Below, in pieces: positions 1 to 11,654 of a stretch of 45,197 bases of DNA (its first letter is position 1; every line of letters begins with the position of its first letter). The position numbers and the translations under genes are program-made. Source of the stretch: Temnopleurus reevesii (taxonomy: Eukaryota; Echinodermata; Echinoidea; Temnopleuroida; Temnopleuridae); the NCBI GenBank assembly GCA_036244855.1, contig BQKZ01000352.1, positions 85,239 through 130,435 of the forward strand, written 5' to 3'. The notes below the pieces were generated by a model. It was not told where the DNA came from, searched no databases, and saw only the letters and a list, made by a program, of their open reading frames with translations.

Positions 1-599
1 ATCCTAATACAAACAAACAAAATTAACAAAAATGTCATTAACGGCATGGTTTCTACAAAAGATATTTTACTTCCATTTCTACACCTATCCATTTAAAGGC
101 AATGGCTAACATTGTTGAGAATCAAATCAAGATAAAGCAGATTTCACCGTTGCAATGTTCATTATATTCAACTTTTGGTTAAAGCAGGAATCACCTGAAT
201 TTATAAATTTATTGGTCCAGTATATTTCAAGACACAATCGATTTAACGCTGACAATTGTCAGCGACTGGCCGGTCGTTTAACCTCATCTCTACGTGCGCG
301 GTTAAACCTATGTCGTAAGCTTCGGCGACTACAGCGTGATCCTATCGCTGGCCCCGGATCATGTTCATGATCTATGTACATTCTTAGTGGATAGTAAATG
401 CCATACCTTCAGATATTCCTAGTTTCAAAGATATCAAAATGATCGCGTGTAATTATTTTATTTGGTTTTGCGATGTTAAAGGAATGCCTTTGATAATAAA
501 AATATCTTTGTCTTTGTTTTTTTTTTACAGCCCTTATGCTGACAAGACAATCTGGAAACGGTGCCGCATCGTGTCATCAAGCCATGAAATATGTTTCGC
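1..599. other. Non-coding, nothing recognised
   Basis: AT-rich sequence with a short GC-rich patch at 240-370 containing the palindrome GACAATTGTC. The short ORFs here have no recognisable motif. Confidence 0.5.
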
Positions 600-755
600 A
601 AGGGGTCATCAGGTCTTAGCTAGCTTTTTGTGCCATCCTCTAACATAGAAGTACCAAGGTTTATGTCTATGATAAGTGGGTGGCACAAGAAGTTAAGACG
701 TCTTAGCAAGAAGAGGATAGCTAAGACTATTTCGTGCAATTGGCCCCTGATCGTT
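600..755. repeat. Hairpin MITE-like element, imperfect
   Basis: The left part (aggggtcatcaggtcttagcta) pairs with the right part (tagctaagactatt...aattggcccctgat), and 'tttgtgccatcctc' and 'gtggcacaagaa' form an inner pair. The right end resembles a widespread echinoderm-type terminal repeat; the left end looks trimmed. Confidence 0.45.
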
Positions 756-2439
756 TCAAAACAGCAGGACTACAAGATTTACATCGACATGATCCTCCTG
801 ACCGCCTAACATCTAAACATCTTCAAGATGTCTGACATCCTATCGAAATATGTGTTGATTCTCCAACACGCATCTGGATGTTGCGTTGTTTATCCTGCAA
901 GCTCTTTTCCTATTGCTTTATCTTTTACGCAGCTCCCGCCAACCAAAATCTCCCAAATTGGGAGGTGTTAGGGTGCGCCGCCCCGTTATGAATGCTAAAC
1001 CCTCTTTTTTTTTTTTAACTATTCTATTCCCTCTTTTGGGAAATTTGGTCCGTGTCGGAAGGACCCCATGCCCAATGTGGTGCTTGTAACATAAAATATG
1101 CAATCACACTATGGCAAAACAAGTATCATATAGAAATACGATTAATTTTTAATTAATTGTATCTATTTTATCTTACAGGCCCCTGGACATATTCAATAGG
1201 CTGTTTTTAAGAAAAATGATGTTTTTGACGTCCTGTTGTAAAAATGGCGTCACAACATTGACTTCATTGTTGTTGTTGTTGTTGTTGTTTTTAACTCTTT
1301 GTGCGTTCACCCGTAACCCCCCTGTATGTTACATCATTTAGGGAGTGTGCATGTTTCATATGGGAACTGTACACAAGGAATCTGTGCAAAAGTGCGAAGG
1401 AAACAGGCCAACGGATGTTCATTGACGCGAAGAAAACGTGGAATGAGTTAATAAAATAGTTATTCTTTTCTCCCCTTTCACTGAAAAGAACGCCAGTTTG
1501 CTTAGAAGGCCGTTGTTTGAATAAAAGACTGAAGCCAATATTAAGATCAATTGTCATATACTTTTTAGAAAAGGAAGTCCAAAAGAACATTCGTTTTTCG
1601 AAAAGATTTTGTTAAATACGTCCCTTTTTTATATTTCTTTTTATGGCAATCGATTTTCATCGATCCGTTCATGTTTTATTTTGTAAACAAATGATAAGTG
1701 CATCTAGTATGTGTATAGTAAAAACAAAGTATTTGGGGCTAACGTAGAAGTATTCAACCATGCAATATATATTTTATATAGTTCTAGCTTGAATTTGAAT
1801 TAAGACAGAACGATGCTTATACAGAAAGACAGATTATAAATATACATCTTCACATGTATAATATATTTATGCTATGATGCAAATTATGCTGTATATATTC
1901 ATGATCAAATTTATTTTTTGTACAAGGAACTGCTACAAAATTAAGGATGATTATAGCTTTCTAAATCTATGTTTTTTTTAAATATAGGAATAGAAAATAG
2001 CTTAAGTAATAAATGAAGTAACTTATTTCAAATTCAGCATTATAAGTTATTGATATATGCTGCCTATTTTAACCATAGCTTAAACAAGAAGTGAAGTTAA
2101 TAGAACGTGTAGTTATATTGAACCATACTTTACAATAGAATAGCATAATAGTTTTAAAGATGTGTAAATGTGGGCCGCAGATTTAGAAATAATAGTTGGT
2201 TTATTCGAGAAATGTTTGTACTTCGGACGTAACATAACGATACAATTATCTATTAACTGTGTGACAAAATGTACTTCGTGACAAATGTACTAAAGAAACA
2301 CGATTGATATTTAAATCAATAGCATCTTCTTTTTATAGGCACATTTTCGATATTTCAACCATCTTTTGCATATTTTACGCATTCCTTTTGAAATTCAACG
2401 TTGTGAACTGCGTCCCCCATTCCTTAAACGTTTCAGGTC
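756..2439. other. Non-coding flank with a TTG microsatellite
   Basis: AT-rich sequence. It holds a (TTG)n run at about 1267-1290, a T tract near 1007-1018, a small hairpin at 949-968 and a dispersed repeat at 1083-1195. No exon-like segment seen. Confidence 0.5.
1083..1195 (+). repeat. Dispersed repeat, second copy at 38525-38655
   Basis: Both copies share the order 'tgtaac..aaaa.atgcaat', 'agcaaaac/gcaaaacaagtatcat', 'atacgatta', then 'tttta..ttacaggcc'. They are diverged but collinear. No coding capacity seen. Confidence 0.5.
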
Positions 2440-2775
2440 AATCACTATTCCTTTCCTAAATTGGCAACACTAGAATGTTTAATTCTCTTCTTAAGATATT
2501 CCAATTAACTGTGATGTTACCAAATTGAATCCACATCGCCAACGTTAAAAGTTGCCAATTTGCGTGAAAAGTATAATGTTCAGTGTGTTGCCAAATTAAG
2601 AATTTGTGACCATTTTAGAGATTAATTTCATCTATAAGATTCTCTGTGACAAACGGTAACCGGTGAAACGATAGTAAGAGTCGGATTATGTATGGATTTT
2701 TTTTTCTCTCTTTCTTTGCATGCATTTGGAATCAAAAGTTATTGAATCGAAAGGCAAAATGTATTCTATCGTCCT
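2440..2775 (+). repeat. Long dispersed repeat, second copy at 31850-32215
   Basis: Collinear with 31850-32215 over about 340 bases: shared blocks include 'taaattggcaaca', 'gatgttaccaaattgaatc', 'gccaatttgcgtgaaa' and 'atcaaaagttattgaa'. No ORF. Possibly an old non-autonomous element. Confidence 0.65.
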
Positions 2776-2999
2776 GAAAGTGTCAAATACAAAACTCCGC
2801 CCCTTGACTTGTAAGTTACCCCTGCTCGCTGACTTTGTATAATACATTAATGCCCCCATGTATCATTTGTCATGCTCCGGTGTCTTCAAGAATAGATTTT
2901 CACTGATGAGTAATGATAATTTGAGCTAAAAGAACGGCTTCCTATTTCGTCGCTCATTTCCGTTCAAGAAATCACGTACGCGGGCGGCGATGGGTGCGA

Positions 3000-3475
3000 A
3001 CACATGTCNGGGTCTTTGGGGCCCGGTCCCTCTGGGCATAGGCAGAAGCGAGTTGGTGCAAATTTGAACTAAGGATTTCCTTTTGATAGATGCTAAATAT
3101 TTTGAAGCCCCCTCCCCCTTGGAAGGAGAGGGTCTTGGGGGCCCGGTCTATCTGGGCAGGGGTACAAGAGGGGGGGGGGGGGCGCAGTTTTAAACTAAAG
3201 TTTCCTTTCAGATATGTGCCAAATATCTTGAAGTCTGCCCCCCCCCCCTCTTTGGAAGGGGGGCTCAAAATCGAACAACAGTGTGTTGCAGACTTGAACT
3301 AAAATCGGCGTGAATTTCTTTTCAGATTGGTGCCAGATTTGTGCCAAATGTCTTGGAGACACCACCCCCACCCACAAGGAAGCTAAAAATCGTACAGGTT
3401 TTCAAATGCTTTAAGTACGGTGTAAGGGGTTGAACGTTATTCGTAGCGCCCCCCCCCCCCTCCCCCGGCCTTCTG
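3000..3475 (+). repeat. G/C-tract tandem repeat, about three degenerate units
   Basis: Units of roughly 110-130 bases: 'gggcccggtc.atctgggca', a G tract with 'gcgca', 'gaactaaa..tttccttt.agat', 'tgccaaatat.ttg', then a C tract ending 'tggaagg'. ORFs on both strands here (Pro/Gly-rich) are by-products. Related 'ggggggcgcaaaa' pieces occur at about 21830-22100, 38720-39090 and 43650-43940. Confidence 0.65.
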
Positions 3476-4593
3476 GGAATTTATTCATATAAGGCTACAG
3501 TATATATAAAGACTGATTGCAAAATATTCAAAGATATACTTGGGCGCTTAGCAAATTCATATCAACCCCTACATTGCAAATTTATTTATTTCGGACCAAA
3601 CTTTTTTCCTTTTTTTCAAAAATGTACAAAATGATCGAATGACGTTTTTCGGATTTTGTCACAAATGTTTCGTATTCGTCATAATCTGACATATGAATGT
3701 CTAGACGGACACAATTATGTTGCTAATACTGAGATTATCGCGATTTACGTAAGGTGTCATATGATCCTCCTTGTCAGTTACATGATCTGTAGCCCCAAAA
3801 CCTATTTTCGAATACATACTTACTTTAAAGTATGAGATCGCGTTTCACATCAGAAAATGATGTCAAGATAAAATGTCGGTAATTAAGTCCATTTTGAAAG
3901 AATTAGATTGCATCGGTTACGCCCAGAAATGGAACGATTTAAATCAGTGGTTTAAATATGACACCATTATCTCGACTTTACATCTTTTTTTTAGTGAGTA
4001 AGACATCAATGACTTAAAACATTTATCTGTGAAATCGGTCAATATTTAATAAGTGACGGATAATGATAGATCATTAGGGATTATTATTTATAGAAAATGT
4101 GATTCACTGTCTTATTGTTGTAATTGCGTCAAAGAACGAAAAGCAATCCCAAATATATAAATAATAATTGAATTTTTATTGAATTATGAATTTGAATATA
4201 TTGTGCTTCAAAATACAATTGGTATATATTCTAACTCTGTTATGTTGTAATAATTTACCTACGACAAGTGAGAAAAGCAATTTTGTTTATTATTAAGTCT
4301 ATAATCCGGATTGTGCAATGTGTGTATATTAAAATTGCAACGTTTGAACATTTCATATATATGTTGCGATGTCTTTGCAAAATAACGTCACAGGAAAGTT
4401 TAGACTGAAATTTATGAATTTAATCTTGGATCGCAATTCGATAAATTCAGCTATGAAGATTTTGATTGCTGCAAAATTTGTATGAAGCTGTCTGTATTCA
4501 GTAATTATGTAATCATTCCTTGTAAGTTTAACGCATCAACATGGCTTAACAATTGCTGCATAGTGCAAAACTATCATTATTATCATGTTGTAA
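3476..4593. other. Non-coding, nothing recognised
   Basis: AT-rich unique-looking sequence; no splice-flanked open segment or repeat structure noticed. Confidence 0.5.
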
Positions 4594-4993
4594 AGCCCCG
4601 GTCACATAGGACCCCGGAAGCAACACGATTCACCCCGACTCGTTGTTCTGAGGCAGTTAACTGTGAATTAACAAAGAGTCGGGATGAATCGTGCTGCTTC
4701 CGGGGTCCTATGTGACCGGGGCTTTAAACATATTACTTCTACACTCTAAGGCCCCAGTCACATGGAAACCCCGACTGAACACGATTCAACACGACTATTT
4801 GTTCAGTCAATAGTTAACTGACCGTGAACAAAGAGTCGTGTTGAATCGTGTACGGTCGGGGCTCATGCTCCAGTCACATATACCATAGAAGCCCAGAATC
4901 AACACGTCTCTTTATTCGGAGGAATTTAACTGCTAATTGAACGAAGAGTCGTGTTGAATCGTAGTCAGTGGGGGCTTCTATGTTCCGGGGCTT
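4594..4993. repeat. Three hairpin MITEs of one family in tandem
   Basis: Copies at 4594-4724, 4748-4863 and 4867-4993. Each is an inverted repeat starting near 'gccccggtcacat' and carrying 'cgattcaacacgactc' in the stem; the first is nearly perfect over about 55 bases per arm. A pair of the same family lies at 25327-25602. Flanks suggest TAA/TTA targets, as for PIF/Harbinger-derived MITEs. Confidence 0.85.
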
Positions 4994-5100
4994 AACATCA
5001 TGATGATGTTTATTGAATATATGTGATAGACTTGTTGCTCATCCTCTGTCAGACTGTTTGCGTAACCCCTTAAAGTGGAATTTTCTGCATAGTTTTTTAA

Positions 5101-5346
5101 GGCCGACTCACACCTTTGCGGTTTTAACCTGCGTCGGCCCAGCGTTTTTTTGTGAAAATTAAAAATGCTCCCTTGACGCGCAGTCATACGATGCACTGAC
5201 GTTCGGCATATGATCATCAAGCGCAAGCCCAACGTCAGCCCAACGTCACTGTATCTGATCAGTGTGTACTGTGCGATAGGGGAGCGTTTTCGATTTTCAA
5301 AAACGCTGGGCCGACGCAGGCTAAAAACGCAAAGGTGTGAGTCGCC
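5101..5346. repeat. Hairpin MITE with ~48-base terminal inverted repeats
   Basis: The left arm 'ggccgactcacacctttgcg' continues through 'cctgcgtcggcccagcgttttt'; the right arm is its reverse complement with few changes. Non-coding; the ORF across it is a by-product. Confidence 0.85.
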
Positions 5347-6531
5347 ATCAAGGTATGATGTGTAAGGTATTGATGTATCGTGTTTTAAATTTCAAAGGAA
5401 TTTATTACAATATACCTACACAGCCTACACTATTTGATATCATGTGTGTGCATAATTCATGTATATATACCTAAAAGTCTTTTATTGTGTCAATCAACGC
5501 CATTTATATTTCATGGCAAATGTTATTTTCATATAAATACACAACAGTCGGGCACTGTTGTCGATGTTTAATATTCTTGTTATTCATTTCTATATATAGA
5601 CTTCTGTTTACTTGTTTATCAGATGAATATTAATAAATGCATTGATCTTCAAATACCACTCTGTGTATATTCTCTGTCAATACACGCGTAATAACGACAC
5701 TAGTAGACATATTTAATCAAGATAATTATCAAAAATTATTTTAATGTGCACTCCCCATTTACCTCATCGTGAACGTACAGGATTTACTATCTATTTTTTA
5801 AAGTACAAAACATACATAAAATTCAATTTTATATACTATCATTTTATGCTCAACATTTTTAAAGTGTTCATTGTGTTTACATTATTGAGATAGAAACTGA
5901 ACATAAAGAAAAATATCATATACTTTGTTTATACATGTGCTAGAAACAAACAATGGAGTTTTAAGGTAGTTAAAGTGTTTTGATGCTTTCAATTACTTTA
6001 TTTGAAATTGAAGTAATCAGTGACGGATTCCACAAATTCATTTTAATGCTATAAACACAAACAATCACATGCATTCGTGCGTACACACGCACACGGACAC
6101 GTAAACCCACACACACACACGCGCACGCACGCACGCACAAACTCGTGCCCACACACAATCCACTTAAATACCATTGCTTGAAATATATTCAAATTCATTA
6201 TTATTTATATAATATTTTGTAGAAATGTAAATATATTTTTTACGAAAAACTGGATGAATACTAAGAAATTAATATGATACATATTCCTTTTCTTCAATTC
6301 CTTACATTTCTAAGCCATTTCTCTTTCTAACATTTTCCATAAATACGACTTTTTTTCCGTGCAGTTTAGTAGAACCAGACAATATCTATACTTCCATTGA
6401 ATGTATTGGACGAAACACATGCCTACATACAATTTTTTTCATAACTTTTGATTTAAAAGTCAAACTTTCTGTTTTCAAGAGATTCAAATAATTCGAGTGA
6501 AAATAATGTATTGTCAACCAATTCATTCTCA
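5347..6531. other. Non-coding, with CA/CG-rich simple repeat
   Basis: AT-rich. A CA-rich array with CGCA units lies at about 6082-6150. Nothing else recognised. Confidence 0.5.
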
Positions 6532-6712
6532 TTTTCACAAAGTGACGGCAACCAAAGGGTATTGTTGCATGAAGGCAAAGAAATTCCGACATAGCAACAA
6601 TTCAACGGTTATCCAATTTAATGCGTATTTATTATATAGAATAATACGTTTCAATGAAATTGTAACTGGTTTTGTACAACATTACCCTCTGGCTACCGTC
6701 ACTTCGTGAAAA
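6532..6712. repeat. MITE, 'ttcacgaagtgacggta' family, copy 1
   Basis: Terminal inverted repeats: left 'tttcacaaagtgacggcaacc', right the reverse complement of 'ggctaccgtcacttcgtgaaaa'. 'aaagggtattgttgca' and 'tacaacattaccctc' form an inner pair. Same family as 13474-13670. Confidence 0.8.
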
Positions 6713-7128
6713 CACGGACGAATTGACAATATTATAATTGAAACCCCGCAAATACAAATGATGTAAACTTCCCTCCCCAAACTTCTGCAATCAATAAACT
6801 TCGAATCGCACTACACAAATCACGTCCAACATTGAAACGTTGCAAAATTTCAATAGTCACTTATGATATGATGGATTTAAAAAAAGGGGAAAAATAAACA
6901 CCACAAATAATTTGTTCAGTAGACCAAACAAATCTTTTACCTAAACATTTTTCCGCCCAAACAAATGTTGAGCGCGAAGATGTTGCAGGGACTATTACAC
7001 GTTTACAGAACAACGGTATTGCCGAATACTTTTCTACATTACTTTTTAAAGAGTTGAATAAGAATTGTTGTTTTTGTCCACTTTCTTTCCATGTCATGTT
7101 CTTAGTGAGTGTTCTCCGCGCGCTCAAA

Positions 7129-7340
7129 GTTTCAGAGATGCCAACCTTCAGATTGAGGAAAGAAAGAAATTAAAATGTGAATCCTCAAACAACTGAACCC
7201 AAATTTTCTTGTGAGTGGAAGAGAATGTTATTCTTAACATGTTTCACTCACGAGATAATATTTTGTTCAGATGTTCGATGATTCACATTTTAATTTCTAT
7301 TACTCATGAACGTTCCAGAAAGTTGGTATCTCTGTGATTT
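7129..7340. repeat. Imperfect hairpin MITE
   Basis: 'ttcagagatgccaacctt' pairs with 'aagttggtatctctgtga', and 'gaaattaaaatgtgaatc' occurs as a perfect inverted pair (about 7168 and 7282). Non-coding. Confidence 0.75.
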
Positions 7341-8699
7341 TTAAAGTTCGCTTCATTGAACTGTTCAGAAATGAAACAGAGTTCGATAAAGAAAGTTACT
7401 CATGCTCTAACAAAATATCCATGAAAAAATAAATTAAGAGTATCTAAAACAGTAAGCCTTTGAAGGTAATTTATATAAAATATGTTTAACTTTTGTAAGC
7501 ACTGAAGATCAATTTTGAAAATTTGTATTTTCACTGCTTACTTTATGTACTTTATGGTACAACATTTTGGATTTGACTTTTGAGAATCTTTTAAATGAAA
7601 ACAAAGTTATACAATGCCTTTAAAACCAGAGTATTGAAGGAGCAGCCGACATAATTTAACGAAAATTGATCTAACCCTGTTCTGAAAAAAAAATATATCG
7701 TTACAAATCGTTCTGCAAACGTATAACACAATCATATAATATGTTTTAATCTTTTCATGTATTTCATCATCAAGATGAATAGTGTGTGCATATTAGATAT
7801 GACAGTATATATATTGTATTCTAGGAAATAGGTGTAACATTGGACATAAAAATATATAATTAATTTCAAATCTACAATAATATAAATATCTACCTTTCAT
7901 TTGAAAAAGAAAACGTTATAAAAATTGAGAAAAAAAACATTGAATGAGTGAAGAAAATTATCTAAATTACAACTGAATAATAGGGTAACAAGAGGGTAAA
8001 AGTTGTAAAAACACTTAACGAAGAAAATAAAGCACTTTTGACACAACGTACATTTTTATAAATACTTGAAAAAAAATCCTTTTTTTACACTCAATTATGA
8101 AAAGCTAAGCCCGAAATCAGCAAACATTGCAGCGATTAATTACCTGGTTCGAGTTTGAAAATTAAATGATCATCTCCTCATTTTAGCGATTACTGAATTC
8201 ACCTTAACGTGCTGAAAAACATGGACAACCAATTTCACATTCAATCAAAATCTATATTGGCCAACACCAGAAAAGTGTAAGAACAACTCCTATTTTTTCA
8301 AAACCTTTTTGATGTTTAAATACAGTTTTATTGGTGGTGTCTCTTCAACACGTTTTTTATTTTGACCAATAAAATGATATAAACATTGAATTAATACACT
8401 GGTTTTCAATTTGTACTCTCAAACGTAATCGAGTGAATTCGACAGACTTTCAAAATGAGCGAAAACAAATCCATTTTTAGATGAAGATCCGGACTGCTCA
8501 ACTACAAAAAAGTAAGATTCCCTGCTCACTCGAATAAGAATGAGAAAAGTCATGTTTTAGAGAGAAAATGTTCACTCTTTACACCAAGAAACTAATTCAC
8601 TCAACTTAGAAACTCCGTGAATACAAAGCCCTCCCTCAGCGTGTGAAAAACGTAGAAAAGGTGGGAAGTTGTAAAATCTAAATAATTGTAGTTTTGCAG
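7341..8699. other. 3' flank and probable 3' UTR of the SOD-repeat gene
   Basis: AT-rich, no coding signal. The part nearest 8699 is probably the minus-strand 3' UTR, given the stop codon at 8702-8700. Confidence 0.45.
8327..8361 (-). terminator. Candidate polyadenylation signals for the SOD-repeat gene
   Basis: Two AATAAA hexamers on the minus strand (8361-8356 and 8332-8327) lie 340-370 bases past the stop codon. No nearer canonical hexamer was found. In AT-rich DNA such hexamers arise by chance, so this is only the most plausible 3' end. Confidence 0.3.
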
Positions 8700-8800
8700 T
8701 TATGACGTCATAACATATTGCCATAGATACGTGATAAGGGCCGTGAAGACTATTGCGATTGGTGGAAGGGGCATTCGTTGATCAGCCGCACCGGTCCCTC
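8700..8800 (-). CDS. Exon 10: GPI-anchor-type C-terminus and stop
   Basis: 101 bases, residues 991-1022 and TAA. The acceptor is TTTACTATTCCTCAG (phase 1). The peptide reads GTGAADQRMP, then a hydrophobic run of about 18 residues (LPPIAIVFTALITYLWQY), then VMTS and stop. Small residues (G993, A994, A995) followed by a short polar spacer and a terminal hydrophobic stretch with no cytoplasmic tail is the layout of a GPI-attachment signal. Known of the family: fungal copper-only SODs are often GPI-anchored at the cell surface. A single-pass membrane segment is the alternative. The other frames meet a stop or give no hydrophobic stretch. Confidence 0.87.
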
Positions 8801-9089
8801 CTGAGGAATAGTAAACAAATAAATAATAACAGTAATTAATAAACCTGTAAACAAATTAGGAATCATAAACTAATACACTGTAATGTCTAAAATATTGAGC
8901 GAAAATGATCACTTGGAATATAGTAAATTTGAATAGTGAAATTTCAGTATTTTTTTTTAATTTTCACTTTCCCTACAACTCTTCTCCCTTCTTCTCTCTC
9001 ACCTTTCATTATATCATAGTATTATTTTCAAATACCTGATCTCGTATATTAGTTTTGTTTATAAAAAGATATATTTCGTCTCGTGTTTG

Positions 9090-9236
9090 CTCTTTGTTAA
9101 GGCGATCCCAACACAAGCTTTGCTTTTAGGGTTTTCGCCTCATTTATATTTTTTACTATGTTATCTTGCATTTTCCTATATGTTTATTATGTCTTTCGAA
9201 AAAGGAAATAAATGTTCTATTAAATCAATCAATCGA
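9090..9236 (+). mobile_element. LINE-like 3' end with AATC tail (possible)
   Basis: A stretch ending 'aaataaatgttctattaaatcaatcaatc' resembles the 3' UTR and short-repeat tail of a truncated non-LTR retrotransposon. No coding part remains. Confidence 0.35.
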
Positions 9237-9385
9237 ACCTCCGTGATCACTTGCATCTGAGCAATTCCACATGGGCGGTACCGGAATTGCCTGACATTTT
9301 GAGCTATTCTTTTGAATTTCATAGCTCAGTGACAGACTCTCAGAGACCGGTCAAACTCAACCGCTACTATAGATTGAAACAATCT

Positions 9386-9937
9386 TTAAATGGAAACCAA
9401 TCCCTGCAATTATCATGCTCTCATCTAATGAAGAAAGTTATTAATTATCAAAGTCACAGATATGCGACGATCCTATACCTCTGGTGGAGATCTGTGCAAT
9501 CGGCAAATTTGACGGAATCTGTGACGTCATGTCGGACACCTCCTCATTTACTTTGTATACACTTGCACAAAATTTTAAATTTTCCTCTTTTTTTTTTGGT
9601 AATGTCAACAAAATGCAAATTTTCGATTGGGGTATAGCATTTCTTTATTGATTCTGCATGTATTTTGAGAGGGACCATGTTGCAAACTTACTTTAAATTT
9701 TAATTCAATCCATTTCTGAAAATTCTATAAAGTGAGTGAGAAGTTGTCCGACATGACGGCACAGATTTCATCGATGTGCAAATCGCACGGATCCCCATGA
9801 GCGACAGTGATCGTCAAATCTCTGTGAATTTGAAAGTTTATTATTTTTTAACGGAATGTCCGATTTTGCTCAAATTTTCAGAATTTGTTCATCAGAATTT
9901 CCTTCATTCAATGAAACAGGGGTTGGTTTCCCTTTAA
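9386..9937. repeat. TTAA-type MITE in intron 9
   Basis: Bounded by TTAA at both ends, with terminal inverted repeats of about 21 bases (TTAAATGGAAACCAATCCC against TTAAAGGGAAACCAACCCC). Inner arms are also partly inverted ('gacgtcatgtcggac' with 'gtccgacatgacg'). TTAA targets are typical of piggyBac-type transposases. An ORF at 9251-9637 runs into it and is not a gene. Confidence 0.8.
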
Positions 9938-10088
9938 AGAACTAATTTGTATTTCCAAAAGCTATGTTCCTCTATGGGTTAATATAAAAAAATATTTGGT
10001 CCACAGAATACGCGATACTGAAACGTAAGAAAGAAGAATCAAAGTCTCCTTTCTCACAATCTAATTAACAACAAAATTGGATTTTTAC

Positions 10089-10181
10089 CTTCTCTACACC
10101 TGTCTGATGGGGAGTAAATACCGAGTTCATCACTTGCTGATTTCAGCTCTAGTTCTGTCTTGGCACCTGCAGCATTATCTC
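10089..10181 (-). CDS. Exon 9: linker between D7 and the membrane tail
   Basis: 93 bases, residues 960-989 with split codons at both ends (phase 1 in and out). The acceptor is TCGTTTAATAG and the donor GAAG|GTAAAA, weaker than the others. Only this frame is open. It begins DNAAGAKTELE, and its entry point and phase match intron 2, which also falls just before a DNVAGHFNP sequence. This suggests the exon descends from the GHFNP segment of an old repeat whose rest has decayed. It is rich in Ser, Asp and Glu and probably a stalk. Because it is phase 1-1, it can be skipped without a frame change. Confidence 0.82.
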
Positions 10182-10917
10182 CTATTAAACGAAATTTAAA
10201 AAAAACATATTGAAGTGATGTGTAAAATATTTTGTTTGCTTTTAAAGATGAGCGTTATCATTGTGTATAACCTTACAGAACTATTCTCTTTGAGAATGGC
10301 ATTTAAGAATGGAGAAGGGTAATAATAACTTTATGTTATGCAGGGCCCACTAGAAGAACAGCTTGCAGCTGAAAGTTGCTACCCTGGGTATATAAGAGGT
10401 ATTATTATTTTTTCTCACCACCAACTATGAATGCATTTCATGTACCGGTGATGGCGCTATGCATTTTTCATTGTAAACAGATCTGAGCTGGGGTGCTCAC
10501 TTCCGGTCAAGCAATTCGACCCTTCCAGTCGCGATGAAAGTATTTTTAATGAATCATATTCAATGAATGAATGTACATTTTTGCATGTATTTAGATTGAA
10601 TAATCCGTTTTTCCTTACATTTTGTTTAAAATATTTACATTTATTTCATACCCCGATTTTAAAAGAAAAAAAACATGGAAATTAAGATATCGCACTGCTC
10701 AGGAGCTAACAAATCGATATTGACGGTCGACTAAGTTATCGTTAGATATCGTCCGTTGCCGATGGCGAGATTTGCCTTTTCTGCAAGGAGCACAACGTCA
10801 GCAAAGTCGGACCACAAGGCTATATAGTAGATAAATTAATACAAATCAATTGATGAATGAATTCTGACATGTAATCCACAAGGAAAGTGATGTTGAGGTA
10901 GACCAAGAAACACTTGA

Positions 10918-11090
10918 GCGATGTTTCACCAAGATAAAAAAGACATTAAGAACCAGTTTACGCACGACTGGTATCAGTTCTTGCGCTGAATGGTCAATAG
11001 TCTTACGCATATTACACTCGTTAACGTACTCCAGTATTTCTTAAAGTCATGCGTAACTGTAAGAACGATTTTGTGAAACACCGCCCTGGA
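10918..11090. repeat. 'gtttcac..acgaacgac' MITE, intron 8
   Basis: Starts 'cgatgtttcaccaaga' and ends 'tttgtgaaacaccgccctgg', an inverted pair, with 'acgactggtatcagttcttgcgct' inside. Relatives lie at 23517-23652, 29192-29363 and 35583-35845. Confidence 0.7.
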
Positions 11091-11224
11091 GGAAGGAACT
11101 GGATGCAAACATCAAGGAGCTGGGAATGAGATGGTCAACCATAACGAAAGAAGCCCAGGACAGGAGAAACTGATGTGATGTCGTCAATGGCCTATGCTCA
11201 ATGAGGAGCGAAGGGACTAAAAGT
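11091..11224 (+). pseudogene. LINE ORF2 C-terminal relic
   Basis: Plus-strand reading gives ELGMRWSTITKEAQDRRN, a stop, then CDVVNGLCSMRSEGTKSK and stop, followed by a (TAAG)n-like tail. The pattern W..I..EA.DR..W..VV..LC matches the C-terminal tail of non-LTR retrotransposon reverse-transcriptase proteins; the expected Trp codon is TGA. A dead 3' fragment. Confidence 0.6.
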
Positions 11225-11467
11225 AAGTAAGTATGAATTCTGTAGGAGAACAAAATTCTTTCGATATATTTTGACCATCGGGGGATATGAAGATATCATT
11301 TTGACATCTTTAAGAAACAACACTTTCATGATCTTGTAAAACCTCTAAATTGTTTTTCCATAATTCAAAATCACCCAACAATGATCCGCTTGAGGTAAAA
11401 CTTCAATGATACGACACAAAGCGCCATATAGGGCTCGAACCCATGACCCTCTCTGTGGAAGCCTTAC

Positions 11468-11595
11468 CTATGATCCATAACTGTAACTCAGAGCATCGCT
11501 CCAGCTCCGCACTGTCCACGGGGTAATGGGGTGCGATGATTTGCCATGCTCCTACGTCTGTTAGCGTGTTGGCTATATAATTCTTGAAAGAATAT
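11468..11595 (-). CDS. Exon 8: core of degenerate repeat D7
   Basis: 128 bases, completing codon 916, then residues 917-958 plus one base. It has a long pyrimidine tract and TTCTTACAG acceptor (phase 2) and ATAG|GTAAGG donor (phase 1). It is the only exon I found that bridges exon 7 (phase 2 out) and exon 9 (phase 1 in). It is open throughout and contains GAWQIIAPHYPV (931-942) followed by Cys950, which aligns with GPWHIHVLPVP...C of D5; both HxH ligands are lost (Gln934, Ile936). A broken partial copy of this exon, with its own acceptor, lies just upstream in the intron at 11714-11655. Confidence 0.87.
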
Positions 11596-11654
11596 CTGTA
11601 AGAATGAATAAAAAAAATTGGAATTTACATGTCAAAATTGTAAAACATTATGAA

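Noticed and set aside
10275..10560. Possible exons ending at 10277, 10414 or 10501 to bridge exon 7 and exon 9
   Set aside because: They gave stops in the required frame or lacked an acceptor; the exon at 11595-11468 fits phase, splice sites and repeat alignment.
10750..10800. Possible exon after TGCTCCTTGCAG
   Set aside because: Good acceptor, but the open frame leaves in the wrong phase and has no SOD-like residues.
11425..11470. tRNA-like B box (GGTTCGAGCCC on the minus strand)
   Set aside because: It lies directly after the exon 8 donor and no A box or cloverleaf could be set without using exon sequence; probably chance or an old SINE trace.
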